Below, one piece after another: positions 8,449-17,355 of a DNA stretch of 64,000 bases. The translations under genes were made by a program, and so were the position numbers. The notes under the pieces are model-generated. The model searched no databases. It was not told where the DNA came from and saw only the letters and a program-made list of their open reading frames with translations. Position 1 is the stretch's first letter. The number at the start of each line of letters is the position of its first letter. Origin of the DNA: JAFARZ01 sp035651595 (GTDB lineage Bacteria > Actinomycetota > Actinomycetes > Streptosporangiales > Streptosporangiaceae); NCBI GenBank assembly GCA_035651595.1, contig DASRFJ010000088.1, positions 16,443 through 80,442 on the forward strand. The letters run 5' to 3'.

Positions 8449-8506
8449 TTCGATCGCGTCCCGGAATCGCGGCGGCTGCGAAGCGGCGGGACCATACCTG
8501 TGCAAA

Positions 8507-8582
8507 CAGGACATTAGCCTGCGGCCAGCCACACCACGCTCGCGCAGGACATCGGCCTGCGGCCAGCCACACCACGCTCTCG
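8507..8582. repeat. 38-bp direct tandem duplication
   Basis: Two adjacent 38-bp units (8507-8544 and 8545-8582) share CAGGACAT, GCCTGCGGCC and AGCCACACCACGCTC and differ at only a few positions. No function is apparent. Confidence 0.8.
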
Positions 8583-8675
8583 CCGCAAAGCCTTGATCGT
8601 TACAGCCAGAACGGGATGCCGACCGCGTTCGGGATGAACGCCTCAGGGAAGCGGAAGCGCCCATCCTACGATCGG

Positions 8676-10208
8676 CTACAGTCCTTCGTTGATCAGCCGT
8701 CCGGCCTGCTCGTACGTGGCCGGGCGGCGGTACTTGAACCAGAACGCCGCGCCGACGCCGGCCACCGCGATCACGGCGTCGATCGGCCCCAGCCATTTGG
8801 CCAGCGGGTAGGTGCCGGCCACCGAGGAGAAATTCTCGAACAGCAGGTACACGACGAAACCCTGGGAGAGGAACGACAGGGCCGGGGCCAGCAGCGTCTT
8901 CCACCAGTGCACCTCGTCCCGGTGGAAGCGCAGGTAGTACAGCGCGATGCTGAACGAGACCAGCGCCTGCACGGACAAGATGATGATCACGCCCATGACC
9001 GCCATCAGGCCGTACAACTCGCCGTACGCCTGCGTGGACGGGTTTCCGGTGCCGGCGAAGATCGCGAACAGGCCGATGACGACGGCCGCGATGACCGACT
9101 GCGTGATCGACGCGATGTGCGGGCTCTGCCACCTCGGATGAGTCTTGCCGAGCGCCTTCGGCAGCATGCCCTCCCGGCCGAGCGAATAGAAGTACCGCGC
9201 GGTGGTGTTGTGGAACGCCATGCCGCAGGCGAACGAGCCGGTGATGATCAGGTAGCTCATGATCGACGACAGCCAGTGCCCGCCGTAGGTGCCCGCCGGC
9301 CCGAGGAAGTAGTTGTAGGCATTGGTCTCGGACTGGGTGGCCGCGTCGTGCACGTTCGAGTAGCCGGACAGCGACGCCCAGGACGTCAGCGTGTAGAAGA
9401 TGCCGAGGCCGATCACCGAGATGTACAGCGCGCGGGGGACGTTGCGCTTGGGGTCGCGGGACTCCTCGCCGTAGTTCGGTGCCATCTCGAAGCCGACCCA
9501 TGACCAGAACGCGAAGAACAGGCCGAGGCCGACCGTGCCGGCGGCGAGCTTGCCCTGGGCCGGCAGGGCCTTGAACGCATTGACCGGGTTCAGCGCGCTC
9601 GCGCTCGGGCTGTGCCCGCGGGCGAACAGCACGATGTCGAAGACGATCAGGATGAGCACCTCGGTGACCAGCCCGATCGCCAGCACCTTGGAGGAGAAGC
9701 TGACGTCGAAATAGGTCAGCACCGCGATCACCGCGACCATGCCAAGCGCGAGCCACGGCCAGCTGATGTTCGTGCCGAACGCGTTGAGCTTGCCGCCGAG
9801 GAAGTACGCGAAGCCGCCCGCCAGCGAGGCCTCGAACACCGAGTAGGCGACGACCGACGCGAAGCCGGTGCCCAGCCCCAGCTCGCGGCCGAGGCCATGG
9901 CTGATGTAGGAGTAGAACCCGCCGGCCGTGGTCTTCTTCCGCGCCATCGCGACGTAGCCGACCGAGAAGATCACGAGCACGATCGAGGCGAAGATGAACG
10001 CCGCCGGCGCGCCGATGCCCTCGCCGCCGCCGACGATGATCGGCACGTTGAGCATCATGGCGGTGATCGGCGCCGAACCCGTCACGGTAAGGAACAGCAC
10101 TCCGCCGAGGCCAATGGCCCCCTTACGCAGCTTCGCCACTTCGGCGCGCTGCGAGATGTCATAGTCCTCGGCGGCATTGCGCGCCGCGGTGGTGTCGGAT
10201 TGGGCCAC
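8676..10208 (-). CDS. APC family amino acid/amine permease of the BMC locus
   Basis: About 510 residues with roughly 12 membrane helices. The first helix carries the APC motif GGVLFLTVTGSAPITAM and helix 3 has GGFYSYISHGLGRELGLGTG. The family imports amino acids and amines by proton symport. I take the GTG at 10206-10208 as the start because GGGAGG lies just upstream; a longer reading from 10232 is possible. It is divergent from the BMC aminotransferase gene, so it is likely the uptake system for the compartment's amino-alcohol substrate. Confidence 0.85.
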   Translation of the reverse strand: MAQSDTTAARNAAEDYDISQRAEVAKLRKGAIGLGGVLFLTVTGSAPITAMMLNVPIIVGGGEGIGAPAAFIFASIVLVIFSVGYVAMARKKTTAGGFYSYISHGLGRELGLGTGFASVVAYSVFEASLAGGFAYFLGGKLNAFGTNISWPWLALGMVAVIAVLTYFDVSFSSKVLAIGLVTEVLILIVFDIVLFARGHSPSASALNPVNAFKALPAQGKLAAGTVGLGLFFAFWSWVGFEMAPNYGEESRDPKRNVPRALYISVIGLGIFYTLTSWASLSGYSNVHDAATQSETNAYNYFLGPAGTYGGHWLSSIMSYLIITGSFACGMAFHNTTARYFYSLGREGMLPKALGKTHPRWQSPHIASITQSVIAAVVIGLFAIFAGTGNPSTQAYGELYGLMAVMGVIIILSVQALVSFSIALYYLRFHRDEVHWWKTLLAPALSFLSQGFVVYLLFENFSSVAGTYPLAKWLGPIDAVIAVAGVGAAFWFKYRRPATYEQAGRLINEGL

Positions 10209-10261
10209 GGGCTGACCTCCCAGCTCAAGCACGTTGCCCCGGAGCGTAACAGTTGCTCGGT

Positions 10262-10342
10262 TTGATCATCAAGAGTTCTGGTTAGAGTTAGCATGGCCGA
10301 AACACAACCCCTTGACATCAATCGGTTGGATCGGTACTTAAT
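10262..10342 (+). promoter_or_regulatory. BMC operon promoter and dyads in the divergent region
   Basis: The palindrome TTGATCATCAA (10262-10272) lies midway between the divergent permease and aminotransferase genes and is a candidate operator for the locus GntR regulator. A perfect -35 box TTGACA (10312-10317) is followed, after 17 bp, by the AT-rich stretch TACTTAATT (10335 onward), the probable -10 region. GGAGGTGAT then precedes the ATG at 10365. Confidence 0.5.
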
Positions 10343-10364
10343 TGGTTAGCCGAACGGAGGTGAT

Positions 10365-11639
10365 ATGACCGACGAGATGATCGCCTTCGCCTCCAAACAG
10401 GAGATGCTGGCGAAGTCCAAGGAGTTCTGGAACCCGGACAAGACCCAGTTCTGGATCGACTCGGGTGTGCCGCTGGTGATCGACCGGCGGGACGGTTACT
10501 ACATCTACGACGTCGAGGGCAAGCGCCTCATCGACGTCCACCTCAACGGCGGCACCTACAACCTGGGGCACCGGAACCCGGAGGTGGCCGCCGCGGTGAC
10601 CGCGGCCATGCAGCGATTCGACATCGGCAACCACCACTTCCCCTCGCTCGCCCGCACCGCCCTCGCGGAGAAACTGGTCAGCACCGCGCCACCCGGCCTC
10701 ACCAAGGTCATGTACGGCAGCGGCGGCGGCGAGGCCATCGACATCGCGCTGAAGAGCGCCAGGCATGCCACAAAGAAGCGCCGCATCGTCTCGGTTATCA
10801 AGGCCTACCACGGCCACACCGGGCTGGCCGTGGCCACCGGTGACGAGCGGTTCGCGAACCTGTTCCTCGCCGACCGGCCGGACGAGTTCACCCACGTGCC
10901 CTTCAACGACCTGGCCGCCATGGAACAAGCGCTGCGCGGCAAGGACGTGGCCGCGGTGATCATGGAGACGATCCCGGCCACCTACGGCTTCCCGCTCCCG
11001 GAACCCGGCTACCTCGGCCAGGTCAAGAAGCTCTGCGAACGATACGGCGCGCTGTACATCGCCGACGAGGTGCAGACCGGGCTGATGCGCACGGGCGAGC
11101 TGTGGGCGATCACCAAGCACGGCGTCACCCCCGACATCCTGGTGTCCGGCAAGGGCATCTCGGGCGGCATGTACCCGGTCAGCGTCGTGCTGGCCACCGA
11201 GGCCGCCTCGTCCTGGCTGACCGAAGACGGGTTCGGTCATATCTCGACGTTCGGCGGGGCCGAACTCGGCTGTGTCGCCGCGCTCAAGACGCTGGAGATC
11301 ACCGGCCGGCCCGAAGTCCGGTCGATGGTGCATTACATCGCCGCGCTGTTCACCGACGGGCTGGCCCAGATCCGGGCGCAGTACCCCGACTGGTTCACCA
11401 ACGTCCGCCAGGACGGCCTGGTCATGGGCCTGGAGTTCGCGCACCCGCAGGGCGCCAAGTTCGTCATGAAGCGGCTCTACGAGCACGGCGTCTGGGCGAT
11501 CTTCTCCACCCTCGACCCGCACGTGCTCCAGTACAAGCCGGGCATCCTGCTCGCGCCCGCGCTGTGCGAGGAACTGCTCGAGCGCACCGAGGTAGCGATC
11601 GGCAAGGCCCGCGATGACGTGCCCAGGGGGGTTCGGTGA
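10365..11639 (+). CDS. Class III aminotransferase, candidate amino-alcohol-phosphate phospholyase
   Basis: A 424-residue fold-type I PLP enzyme. Lys263 in SGKGISGG is the Schiff-base lysine and Asp234 in ADEVQTG contacts the pyridine nitrogen; GSGGGEAIDIALK and AYHGHTG bind the phosphate and ring. In RMM/AAUM-type microcompartments the class III enzyme is proposed to be a phospholyase that converts phosphorylated 1-amino-2-propanol (or ethanolamine phosphate) to an aldehyde, ammonia and phosphate, rather than a true transaminase. The kinase and SDR of this locus support that role. First gene of the rightward BMC operon, and it overlaps the aldehyde dehydrogenase start as GTGA. Confidence 0.88.
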   Translation: MTDEMIAFASKQEMLAKSKEFWNPDKTQFWIDSGVPLVIDRRDGYYIYDVEGKRLIDVHLNGGTYNLGHRNPEVAAAVTAAMQRFDIGNHHFPSLARTALAEKLVSTAPPGLTKVMYGSGGGEAIDIALKSARHATKKRRIVSVIKAYHGHTGLAVATGDERFANLFLADRPDEFTHVPFNDLAAMEQALRGKDVAAVIMETIPATYGFPLPEPGYLGQVKKLCERYGALYIADEVQTGLMRTGELWAITKHGVTPDILVSGKGISGGMYPVSVVLATEAASSWLTEDGFGHISTFGGAELGCVAALKTLEITGRPEVRSMVHYIAALFTDGLAQIRAQYPDWFTNVRQDGLVMGLEFAHPQGAKFVMKRLYEHGVWAIFSTLDPHVLQYKPGILLAPALCEELLERTEVAIGKARDDVPRGVR

Positions 11640-13180
11640 TCGAGATCGATATGCTCACCGACCCGGCCGGAGTGCCCAGAGCCAGGGCCATGCTGCAACG
11701 GGCCGAGTGGGCGGCGCGCTCCTTCGCGCGCTACGACAAGGATTCGGTCGACCGGATCGTGCGTGCCACGGCCGAGGCGGCCGCGGCCAAGGCCCGCGAG
11801 TACGCCGAGTGGGCGGTGCGCGAGACCGGGTTCGGCGTCGTCGAGCATAAGGTGATCAAGAACGTCGCGTGCAGCACCGGGATCGCCGACTGCTACGCGA
11901 ACGACGACTACGTGACCCCGCGCATCGACGCGGCGGCGAAGATCGTCGAGGTGCCCCGCCCGGCCGGCATCGTGCTCGCGCTCACCCCGTCGACCAACCC
12001 CGTCGCCACCGTGTTCTTCAAGTGCCTGCTGGCGCTCATGACCCGCAGCGTCGTGGTGCTCAGCCCGCATCCACTGGCCAAGGAGTGCTGCGCCGACGCG
12101 GCGCGCACGATGGCGGCGGCCGCGGTCGCGGCCGGCGCGCCGGACGGCGTGATCCAGGTCGTCGACGAACCGAGCGTCCCGCTGATCAACGCGCTGATGA
12201 CCGACGAGCGCACGTCGGTGATCGTCGCCACCGGCGGCGTGCCCGTGGTCCGGGCCGCGTACAGCTCCGGTACCCCGGCCATCGGGGTCGGCCCCGGCAA
12301 CGTCCCTGTGCTGGTCGACGCCACCGCCAACCTGGCCAAGGCGGCCAAGCGGATCGTGGACAGCAAGAGCTTCGACAACTCGATCCTGTGCACGAACGAG
12401 TCGGTGCTGATCGTCGAAGAGCCTGCCATGAACGGGTTGCTGCGTCACCTGAAGAGCAACGGAGCACACCTGCTGACGCCGGCCGACCGGGACAAGGTCG
12501 CTTCGCTGCTGTTTCCCGATGGTCGTTTTGATATCAGGTTCGTCGGTAAGTACGCGAGCTGGATCGCGGCCGAGGCGGGCATCCGGGTGCCGGCCAGGAC
12601 CCGGGTGCTGCTCGCGCCGTTCGACCTGGTGGTGCCCGAACAGCCGCTGGCGCACGAGAAGCTGTGCCCGGTACTCGGGCTGGTCCAGGTGCCATCGGCG
12701 CAGCGCGGGATCGCCGCGGCGCGGGCGGTGCTGCGGCTGTCCGGGCGCGGGCATTCGGCCGCCATCCACAGCACGGACCCGCGGGTCATCATGGAGTACG
12801 CCGCGGCGGTCGAGGTACTGCGGGTCGCGGTCAACGTGGGCAACAGCCTGGGCAGCGCCGGCCTGGAGACCGGTCTGGCGCCGTCGATGACGATCGGCAC
12901 CGGCTTCTTCGGCCGGTCCTCGGTGGCGGAGAACCTGCATCCGCGGCACCTGGTGCAGTGGACGCGGCTGGCCTACAACGCCGACCCGGCCGAGGCGTTC
13001 GGCGACTTCACCGGGATCATCCCGTGGCAGGCGCCCGCCGGGGCTGTCCCGCCGTACCCCGTGGCCTCGAATGATTTCGGCGGAACGGCCAGCGCTGCCA
13101 CCTCCGAAGATGCGACTTCGCTGCGCGAGGAGATCCGGCGCATGGTCCTCGAAGAACTGGCGGGGATCCTCAATGGCTGA
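11636..13180 (+). CDS. CoA-acylating aldehyde dehydrogenase of a microcompartment (PduP/EutE type)
   Basis: A 514-residue enzyme converting an aldehyde, NAD and CoA to acyl-CoA. Catalytic Cys252 lies in SFDNSILCTNES, the short PduP/EutE-type ALDH signature; GPGNVPVLVD is the nucleotide-binding loop. The last 20 residues (495-514) form an isolated amphipathic helix (LREEIRRMVLEEL core) after a Gly/Ala/Ser-rich linker, typical of an encapsulation peptide that recruits cargo to the shell. The GTG start overlaps the aminotransferase stop, and its stop overlaps the first shell gene. Likely substrate is propionaldehyde or acetaldehyde. Confidence 0.92.
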   Translation: MIEIDMLTDPAGVPRARAMLQRAEWAARSFARYDKDSVDRIVRATAEAAAAKAREYAEWAVRETGFGVVEHKVIKNVACSTGIADCYANDDYVTPRIDAAAKIVEVPRPAGIVLALTPSTNPVATVFFKCLLALMTRSVVVLSPHPLAKECCADAARTMAAAAVAAGAPDGVIQVVDEPSVPLINALMTDERTSVIVATGGVPVVRAAYSSGTPAIGVGPGNVPVLVDATANLAKAAKRIVDSKSFDNSILCTNESVLIVEEPAMNGLLRHLKSNGAHLLTPADRDKVASLLFPDGRFDIRFVGKYASWIAAEAGIRVPARTRVLLAPFDLVVPEQPLAHEKLCPVLGLVQVPSAQRGIAAARAVLRLSGRGHSAAIHSTDPRVIMEYAAAVEVLRVAVNVGNSLGSAGLETGLAPSMTIGTGFFGRSSVAENLHPRHLVQWTRLAYNADPAEAFGDFTGIIPWQAPAGAVPPYPVASNDFGGTASAATSEDATSLREEIRRMVLEELAGILNG

Positions 13181-13766
13181 GCTGCGCTCGTTCATCTTCC
13201 TGTCCCGGCTCCAGCCGCAGACCATGTGCTACCTGGGCAGCTGGATCCGCGGGTCGCTGCCGCGCAGCGACGTGGCGGCGCAGGTGATCGAGGTGGCTCC
13301 CGGGCTGGACATCGAGCCGCTCACCGACGTGGCGGTCAAGCACGCCGATGTGCGGGCCGGGATCCTCGTGGTCGAGCGGCAGTTCGGCTACCTGGAGATT
13401 CACGGCGGCAATGACGAGGTCCGGTCGGCCGCGTCCGCCGTGCTCGAGGAACTGGGGGCGACCGCCGCCGACGCGACCCGGCCGGAAGTGCTCGCGGCCA
13501 AGATCATCACCCGGCTCGACCCGCAGCAGGCGTTCCTGGTGAACCGGAACAAGATCGGGTCGATGGCACTGGCCGGGGAGTCGCTGTTCGTGCTGGAGAT
13601 GCGGCCCGCCTCGTACGCGATCCTGGCCGCCAACGAGGCGGAGAAGGCGGCCCGGATCAAGCTGGTGGACTACCGGATGATCGGCGCCACCGGCCGGCTG
13701 TACCTGTCCGGTTCCGAAGCGGACGTGCGCCAGGCCGCCGACGCGGCGGAGGAGGCGCTGCGATGA
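13173..13766 (+). CDS. Tandem-domain BMC shell protein (BMC-T), copy 1
   Basis: A 197-residue shell protein made of two BMC-like halves (about 1-95 and 100-197). The second half contains QAFLVNRNKIGSMALAGES, ETGE-like ILAANEAEKAA and the strand GRLYLSGSEADV. BMC-T proteins form pseudohexameric trimers that tile shell facets and often carry a gated central pore. ATG at 13173 lies inside the aldehyde dehydrogenase stop region. A paralogue is at 14931. Confidence 0.9.
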   Translation: MAELRSFIFLSRLQPQTMCYLGSWIRGSLPRSDVAAQVIEVAPGLDIEPLTDVAVKHADVRAGILVVERQFGYLEIHGGNDEVRSAASAVLEELGATAADATRPEVLAAKIITRLDPQQAFLVNRNKIGSMALAGESLFVLEMRPASYAILAANEAEKAARIKLVDYRMIGATGRLYLSGSEADVRQAADAAEEALR

Positions 13767-13939
13767 GTGAGTCTTTGCGGGATGCTGGCGATTTGGCGCG
13801 TCCTGCGCGCATCGTGTCGAATTACCCCCCATTTTCGAGGGTCAGACTACCACGAAGGGGAAAGCCGCCACGTTGTTCAGCCACTCACCGGCCGGTGAAC
13901 CTTGTTCGCGAGGCAGGCGAGGGGATGCGTAGCGCATGA
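13763..13939 (+). CDS. Possible 58-residue ORF containing a repeat insertion
   Basis: An ORF opens with ATGA overlap on the BMC-T stop and closes with ATGA overlap on the next gene, exactly the junction style of this operon. It reads MSESLRDAGDLARPARIV, then enters sequence belonging to the interspersed repeat family (13833-13878) and ends EGMRSA. It may be a short operon gene interrupted by the repeat, or the junctions may be a coincidence. I recognise no domain. Treat as doubtful. Confidence 0.3.
   Translation: MSESLRDAGDLARPARIVSNYPPFSRVRLPRRGKPPRCSATHRPVNLVREAGEGMRSA
13833..13878 (+). repeat. Fragment of the 356-bp interspersed element
   Basis: The segment containing TTCGAGGGTC, CCACGAAGGGGAAA and CCACGTTGTT aligns with the inner-hairpin right half of the elements at 63596-63858 and (reverse strand) 41043-41398. 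No terminal inverted repeat is present, so this is a remnant inside the BMC operon. Confidence 0.65.
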
Positions 13940-14394
13940 CCGAGGGTATGCAGGAACTGCGCGCGCTGATCCGGGAGGTCATCAGGGACCAGCTCGGTGA
14001 CCTTCGCGCGACCGAAACGGTGGAAACGGTTGACCTTTCCACGGACGACGACTTCGCCGCGTTCGTCGCCCGGCTGCTGGACTTGTCCGAGGCGGAGCGC
14101 GAGGAAGTACGCGCGGGCCGTAAGCGGTTCCGGCTCGGGCCACCTCGCGAAATGACACGCTCTAGTGGGCTCGATTGCGCAATTGGCACGGCCGGAGCCG
14201 GGGGGACGGCGGGGGCCGAGGGCGCAGCACGACGCCCGGTGCGGCGGGTGGAGCGGGGGGCAGTTACCGAGCGGATGGTGCGGGAGGCGGCGCGGGCGGG
14301 GGAGCGACTGGTGCTCGGGCGGGGCGCCGTGGTGACGCCGCTTGCCCGGGATCGCGCTCGGGCCAGCGGAGTTGAGATCGAGAGGGAGCGCTGA
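13936..14394 (+). CDS. BMC-associated protein of unknown function with N-terminal encapsulation-like helix
   Basis: A 152-residue protein I do not recognise as an enzyme. Residues about 4-20 (QELRALIREVIRDQL) form an amphipathic helix like those that target cargo to microcompartments. A second helical segment follows, then a low-complexity Gly/Ala/Arg linker and a C-terminal motif, VTERMVREAARAGERL then VVTPLARDRARASGVEIERER. That C-terminal motif recalls the tails of several BMC-associated proteins. Translation is coupled to the EutN gene (TGATG). It may be a cargo scaffold or linker. Confidence 0.6.
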   Translation: MTEGMQELRALIREVIRDQLGDLRATETVETVDLSTDDDFAAFVARLLDLSEAEREEVRAGRKRFRLGPPREMTRSSGLDCAIGTAGAGGTAGAEGAARRPVRRVERGAVTERMVREAARAGERLVLGRGAVVTPLARDRARASGVEIERER

Positions 14395-14657
14395 TGCTGA
14401 CCGCGACGGTGATCGGGAACGTGTGGGCCACGCGCCGCCTGGCCGAGCTGCCCTCCGGCGCCTTTCTCGAAGTGGAGGCCGAAGGCACCGGACAGCGGCT
14501 GATCGCCTTCGACGTGCTCGGCAGCGGGCCGGGCGAACGGGTGCTGGTCGCCCAGGGATCGGTGGCGGCCGCGTGGTTCGCCGGCAAGGTGCCGCCCATC
14601 GACGCCCTGATCATCGGGTCCATCGACAGCAGCGACAACGAAACGGAGAATGACTGA
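14394..14657 (+). CDS. BMC vertex protein, EutN/CcmL family (BMC-P)
   Basis: An 87-residue pentameric shell vertex protein. It begins MLTATVIGNVWATRRL and includes LIAFDVLGSGPGERVLVAQGSVA and DALIIGSIDS, the standard EutN/CcmL pattern. Pentamers cap the twelve vertices of the polyhedral shell. Starts within the preceding stop (TGATG) and overlaps the BMC-H start the same way. Confidence 0.95.
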   Translation: MLTATVIGNVWATRRLAELPSGAFLEVEAEGTGQRLIAFDVLGSGPGERVLVAQGSVAAAWFAGKVPPIDALIIGSIDSSDNETEND

Positions 14658-14938
14658 TGGCGGACAACGCGATCGGACTGATCGAGACGAAGGGCTACGT
14701 CGCCGCGCTGGCGTCGGCGGACGCCATGGTCAAGGCGGCCAACGTGACGATCGTGGGCCGCGATCAGGTCGGGGACGGCCTGGTCGCGGTGACGATCACC
14801 GGGGACGTGGGTGCGGTGAAGGCGGCCACCGAGGCCGGGGCGGAGACCGCGTCGGCGGTCGGTGAGCTGGTTTCGGTGCACGTGATCCCGCGCCCGCACG
14901 CGGAACTCGCCAGGCACTTCTCGATCAGCGGTGGCTGA
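14657..14938 (+). CDS. Hexameric BMC shell protein (BMC-H, EutM/PduA type)
   Basis: A 93-residue single-domain BMC protein: AIGLIETKGYVAALASADAM at the N-terminus, DVGAVKAATEAGAE in the middle and HVIPRPHAEL at the end, all standard for EutM/PduA/CcmK. It is the only BMC-H in the window and should form the bulk hexameric facet tile. Coupled to its neighbours by stop/start overlaps. Confidence 0.96.
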   Translation: MADNAIGLIETKGYVAALASADAMVKAANVTIVGRDQVGDGLVAVTITGDVGAVKAATEAGAETASAVGELVSVHVIPRPHAELARHFSISGG

Positions 14939-15566
14939 GACCGCTGCTGAACTGCGCGTCTACCTGCTGGTCCAGGACCTGCAACCGCAGTTCGCCGCGT
15001 ATCTAGGCACGCCCACCAGGGCGCGCGGCTATCCGCCGTTCGCCGGACAGCACGCGCTGATCACCGAGGTCGCGCCGGCCTTGGCCATCGAGCGGGTCAC
15101 CGACCTGGCGCTCCGGGCGGTACCTGGGATCGAGCCCGGGATCTTGTTCGTGGAGCGGCAGTTCGGCGTGCTGGAGGTGCACGGCCCGGAACTGGACGAC
15201 GTGCGCCGGGCTGGCAAGGCGATCCTGGATGGGCTCGGCGCCGATGCGAAGGACCAGTTGCGGCCGCGGATCCTGTACTCGGACGTGATCGAGCGTGTCA
15301 CCGACGCGCACGCGATCATCATCAACAGGAACCGGGCTGGCTCGATGGTCCTGCCCGGTGACACCCTTGGGGTATGTGAGGTCACGCCGGCCTTGTTCGC
15401 CGCCGTCGCGGCCAACGAGGCGGAGCGGGCCGCGCCGGAGGTGACCCTGGTGGACGTGCAGATGATCGGCGCGGCGGGCCGGATCTACCTGAGCGGGCCG
15501 GCCGCCGCCGTCCGCCTGGCCCTGGCCGAGATCGATGCCGTGCTCGGCGCTATTGAGGGACGCTGA
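14931..15566 (+). CDS. Tandem-domain BMC shell protein (BMC-T), copy 2
   Basis: A 211-residue paralogue of the 13173 protein, with aligned blocks ILFVERQFGVLEVHG, IIINRNRAGSMVLPGD, VAANEAERAA and MIGAAGRIYLSGPAA. Two different BMC-T proteins in one locus is the arrangement seen in the RMM-type compartments. GTG start at 14931 overlaps the BMC-H stop. Confidence 0.92.
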   Translation: MAETAAELRVYLLVQDLQPQFAAYLGTPTRARGYPPFAGQHALITEVAPALAIERVTDLALRAVPGIEPGILFVERQFGVLEVHGPELDDVRRAGKAILDGLGADAKDQLRPRILYSDVIERVTDAHAIIINRNRAGSMVLPGDTLGVCEVTPALFAAVAANEAERAAPEVTLVDVQMIGAAGRIYLSGPAAAVRLALAEIDAVLGAIEGR

Positions 15567-15570
15567 CCTC

Positions 15571-16578
15571 ATGGCCCCGGCTCACGATCTCTCGGCGGGC
15601 GGCGACGTCCTTGACCGGGTCCGGGACTGCGCCCGGGCCGCGCTGGGAGAGTACGACTGCCACCCGGACAGTTCGATCGAGCTGCTCAACGTCTCGGAGA
15701 ACGCGACGTTCCTGGTCACCGACCCCGACCGCGGGCAGTCCGTGCTGCGGGTGCACCGGCTCGGCTACCACACCGAGGACGAGATCGCCTCGGAGCTGAC
15801 CTGGATGGATGCCCTGCGGGCGGAGGCCGGCGTCCGTACGCCGCGGGTGCTCGCCGCCCGAGACGGGCGCCGGATCGTCGCCGCCGCGGACCCGGGCGGT
15901 GCCCAGCGCCATTGCGTGCGCTTCGAATTCCTGCCCGGAACCGAGCCCGCCGAGTCCGCCGCGGACATTGTCAGGCACTTCGCCGAGCTGGGCGAGATCA
16001 CCGCCCGGATGCACGCGCACGCCAGGCAATGGCGGCGACCCGGCTGGTTCACCCGCTTCCACTGGGACTACCCGGCCGCGTTCGGCGCCGAGGCACGGTG
16101 GGGCCGCTGGCAGGACGGCGCCGGCGTCGGTCCCGCCGAGCGTGTCATCCTCGGCCGCCTCGACCGGACGCTGGAGGGCCGGCTGCGCGCGTTCGGCACC
16201 GGGCCGGAGCGGTACGGCCTGGTGCACGCCGACACCCGGCTGGCCAACCTGCTCGTGCACGACGGCGCGGTCAGCGTCATCGACTTCGACGACTCCGGCT
16301 TCAGCTGGTACCTGTACGACCTCGGCACGTCGGTGAGCTTCTTCGAGCACGAGCCGGTCGTGCCGGCGCTGGTCGACAGCTGGCTGGCCGGCTACCGCAC
16401 CCACGGCGAGGTAACCGCCGCGGACGAAACCGAGATCTGGACGTTCATCATGTTCCGCCGTCTGCTGCTCGTCGCGTGGATCGGCTCCCATCAGGCCGTC
16501 GACATCGCCGCCGAACTCGGCGCTGACTACACCCGCGACAGCTGCGACCTCGCGGAGCGGTACCTGAGCACACACTGA
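15571..16578 (+). CDS. APH/choline-kinase family amino-alcohol kinase
   Basis: A 335-residue protein-kinase-like fold phosphotransferase. The catalytic loop HADTRLAN spans residues 219-226 (Asp221 catalytic base, Asn226 metal ligand) and DFDD at 238-241 is the metal-binding DFG equivalent. Within an RMM/AAUM-type BMC locus the expected role is ATP-dependent phosphorylation of an amino alcohol such as 1-amino-2-propanol, giving the substrate of the class III phospholyase. An antibiotic-resistance role is unlikely in this context. ATG at 15571 lies just after the BMC-T stop. Confidence 0.82.
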   Translation: MAPAHDLSAGGDVLDRVRDCARAALGEYDCHPDSSIELLNVSENATFLVTDPDRGQSVLRVHRLGYHTEDEIASELTWMDALRAEAGVRTPRVLAARDGRRIVAAADPGGAQRHCVRFEFLPGTEPAESAADIVRHFAELGEITARMHAHARQWRRPGWFTRFHWDYPAAFGAEARWGRWQDGAGVGPAERVILGRLDRTLEGRLRAFGTGPERYGLVHADTRLANLLVHDGAVSVIDFDDSGFSWYLYDLGTSVSFFEHEPVVPALVDSWLAGYRTHGEVTAADETEIWTFIMFRRLLLVAWIGSHQAVDIAAELGADYTRDSCDLAERYLSTH

Positions 16579-16590
16579 AAGGCAACCCAC

Positions 16591-17355
16591 ATGTTCACTT
16601 CGATCGCAGGGCGCGCGGTGGTGGTCACCGGCGGCACCCGCGGGATCGGCAAGGGCATCGCCGCCGTGTTCGCCCGCGGCGGCGCGCGCGTGCTGATCAC
16701 CGGGCGGGATCCGGCCGCGGGGGAGAAGGCCGCCGCCGAGATGCCGGGCGACGTGCACTTCGTCGCGGCCGACGTCAGCCGCAAGACCGACTGCGAGCGG
16801 ATGGCCGCCACGGCGCTGGAAAGGTTCGGCGGCATCGACGTCGTGTGCGCCAACGCCGGCATCTTCCCCGGGGCGCGCATTGAGGAGATGACCGAGGCAG
16901 ACCTGGACCTGGTGCTCGACGTGAACCTGAAGGGCACGTTCTTCACCGTCCAGGCGTGCCTGCCGGCGCTCAAAGAGTCGAACCACGGCCGTATTGTCCT
17001 CACGTCCTCGATTACCGGCCCGATCACCGGCTTTCCCGGCTGGACGGCGTATGGCGCGAGCAAAGCCGGCCAGCTCGGCTACCTGCGGACCGCCGCGATC
17101 GAACTGGCGTCCAGCGGCATCACGGTCAACGCGGTGCTGCCCGGCAACATCGCGACCGAGGGCCTCGGCGATCTCGGCGCGAACTACACCAGCCAGATGA
17201 CGTCGGCCATCCCGATGCGGAAGCTGGGCACCGTCGACGACATCGGCTATGCCGCGTTGTTTTTCGCGACCGACGAGGCCGGCTACATCACCGGGCAGAC
17301 GATCGTGGTCGACGGCGGGCAGGTGCTGCCGGAGTCGCCCGAGGCGGTCGGATGA
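16591..17355 (+). CDS. SDR oxidoreductase, candidate 1-amino-2-propanol dehydrogenase
   Basis: A 254-residue classical short-chain dehydrogenase/reductase. The cofactor motif TGGTRGIG is at 13-20, NAG at 88-90, catalytic Ser around 139-140, and Tyr154/Lys158 in YGASK; the C-terminus has GQTIVVDGGQVLPES. RMM compartments encode a related SDR shown to oxidise (S)-1-amino-2-propanol to aminoacetone, and the neighbours here fit that assignment. Substrate is inferred from context only. Stop overlaps the GntR start (ATGA). Confidence 0.82.
   Translation: MFTSIAGRAVVVTGGTRGIGKGIAAVFARGGARVLITGRDPAAGEKAAAEMPGDVHFVAADVSRKTDCERMAATALERFGGIDVVCANAGIFPGARIEEMTEADLDLVLDVNLKGTFFTVQACLPALKESNHGRIVLTSSITGPITGFPGWTAYGASKAGQLGYLRTAAIELASSGITVNAVLPGNIATEGLGDLGANYTSQMTSAIPMRKLGTVDDIGYAALFFATDEAGYITGQTIVVDGGQVLPESPEAVG

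Larger units (their letters stand above)
8176..8675. other. 500-bp intergenic region with palindrome and direct repeat
   Basis: I see no credible gene here. The short ORFs simply translate repeats. Contents are the rbpA terminator hairpin, the 53-bp inverted-repeat element at 8396-8448 and a 38-bp direct duplication at 8507-8582. It separates rbpA from the convergent APC permease gene. Confidence 0.7.
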
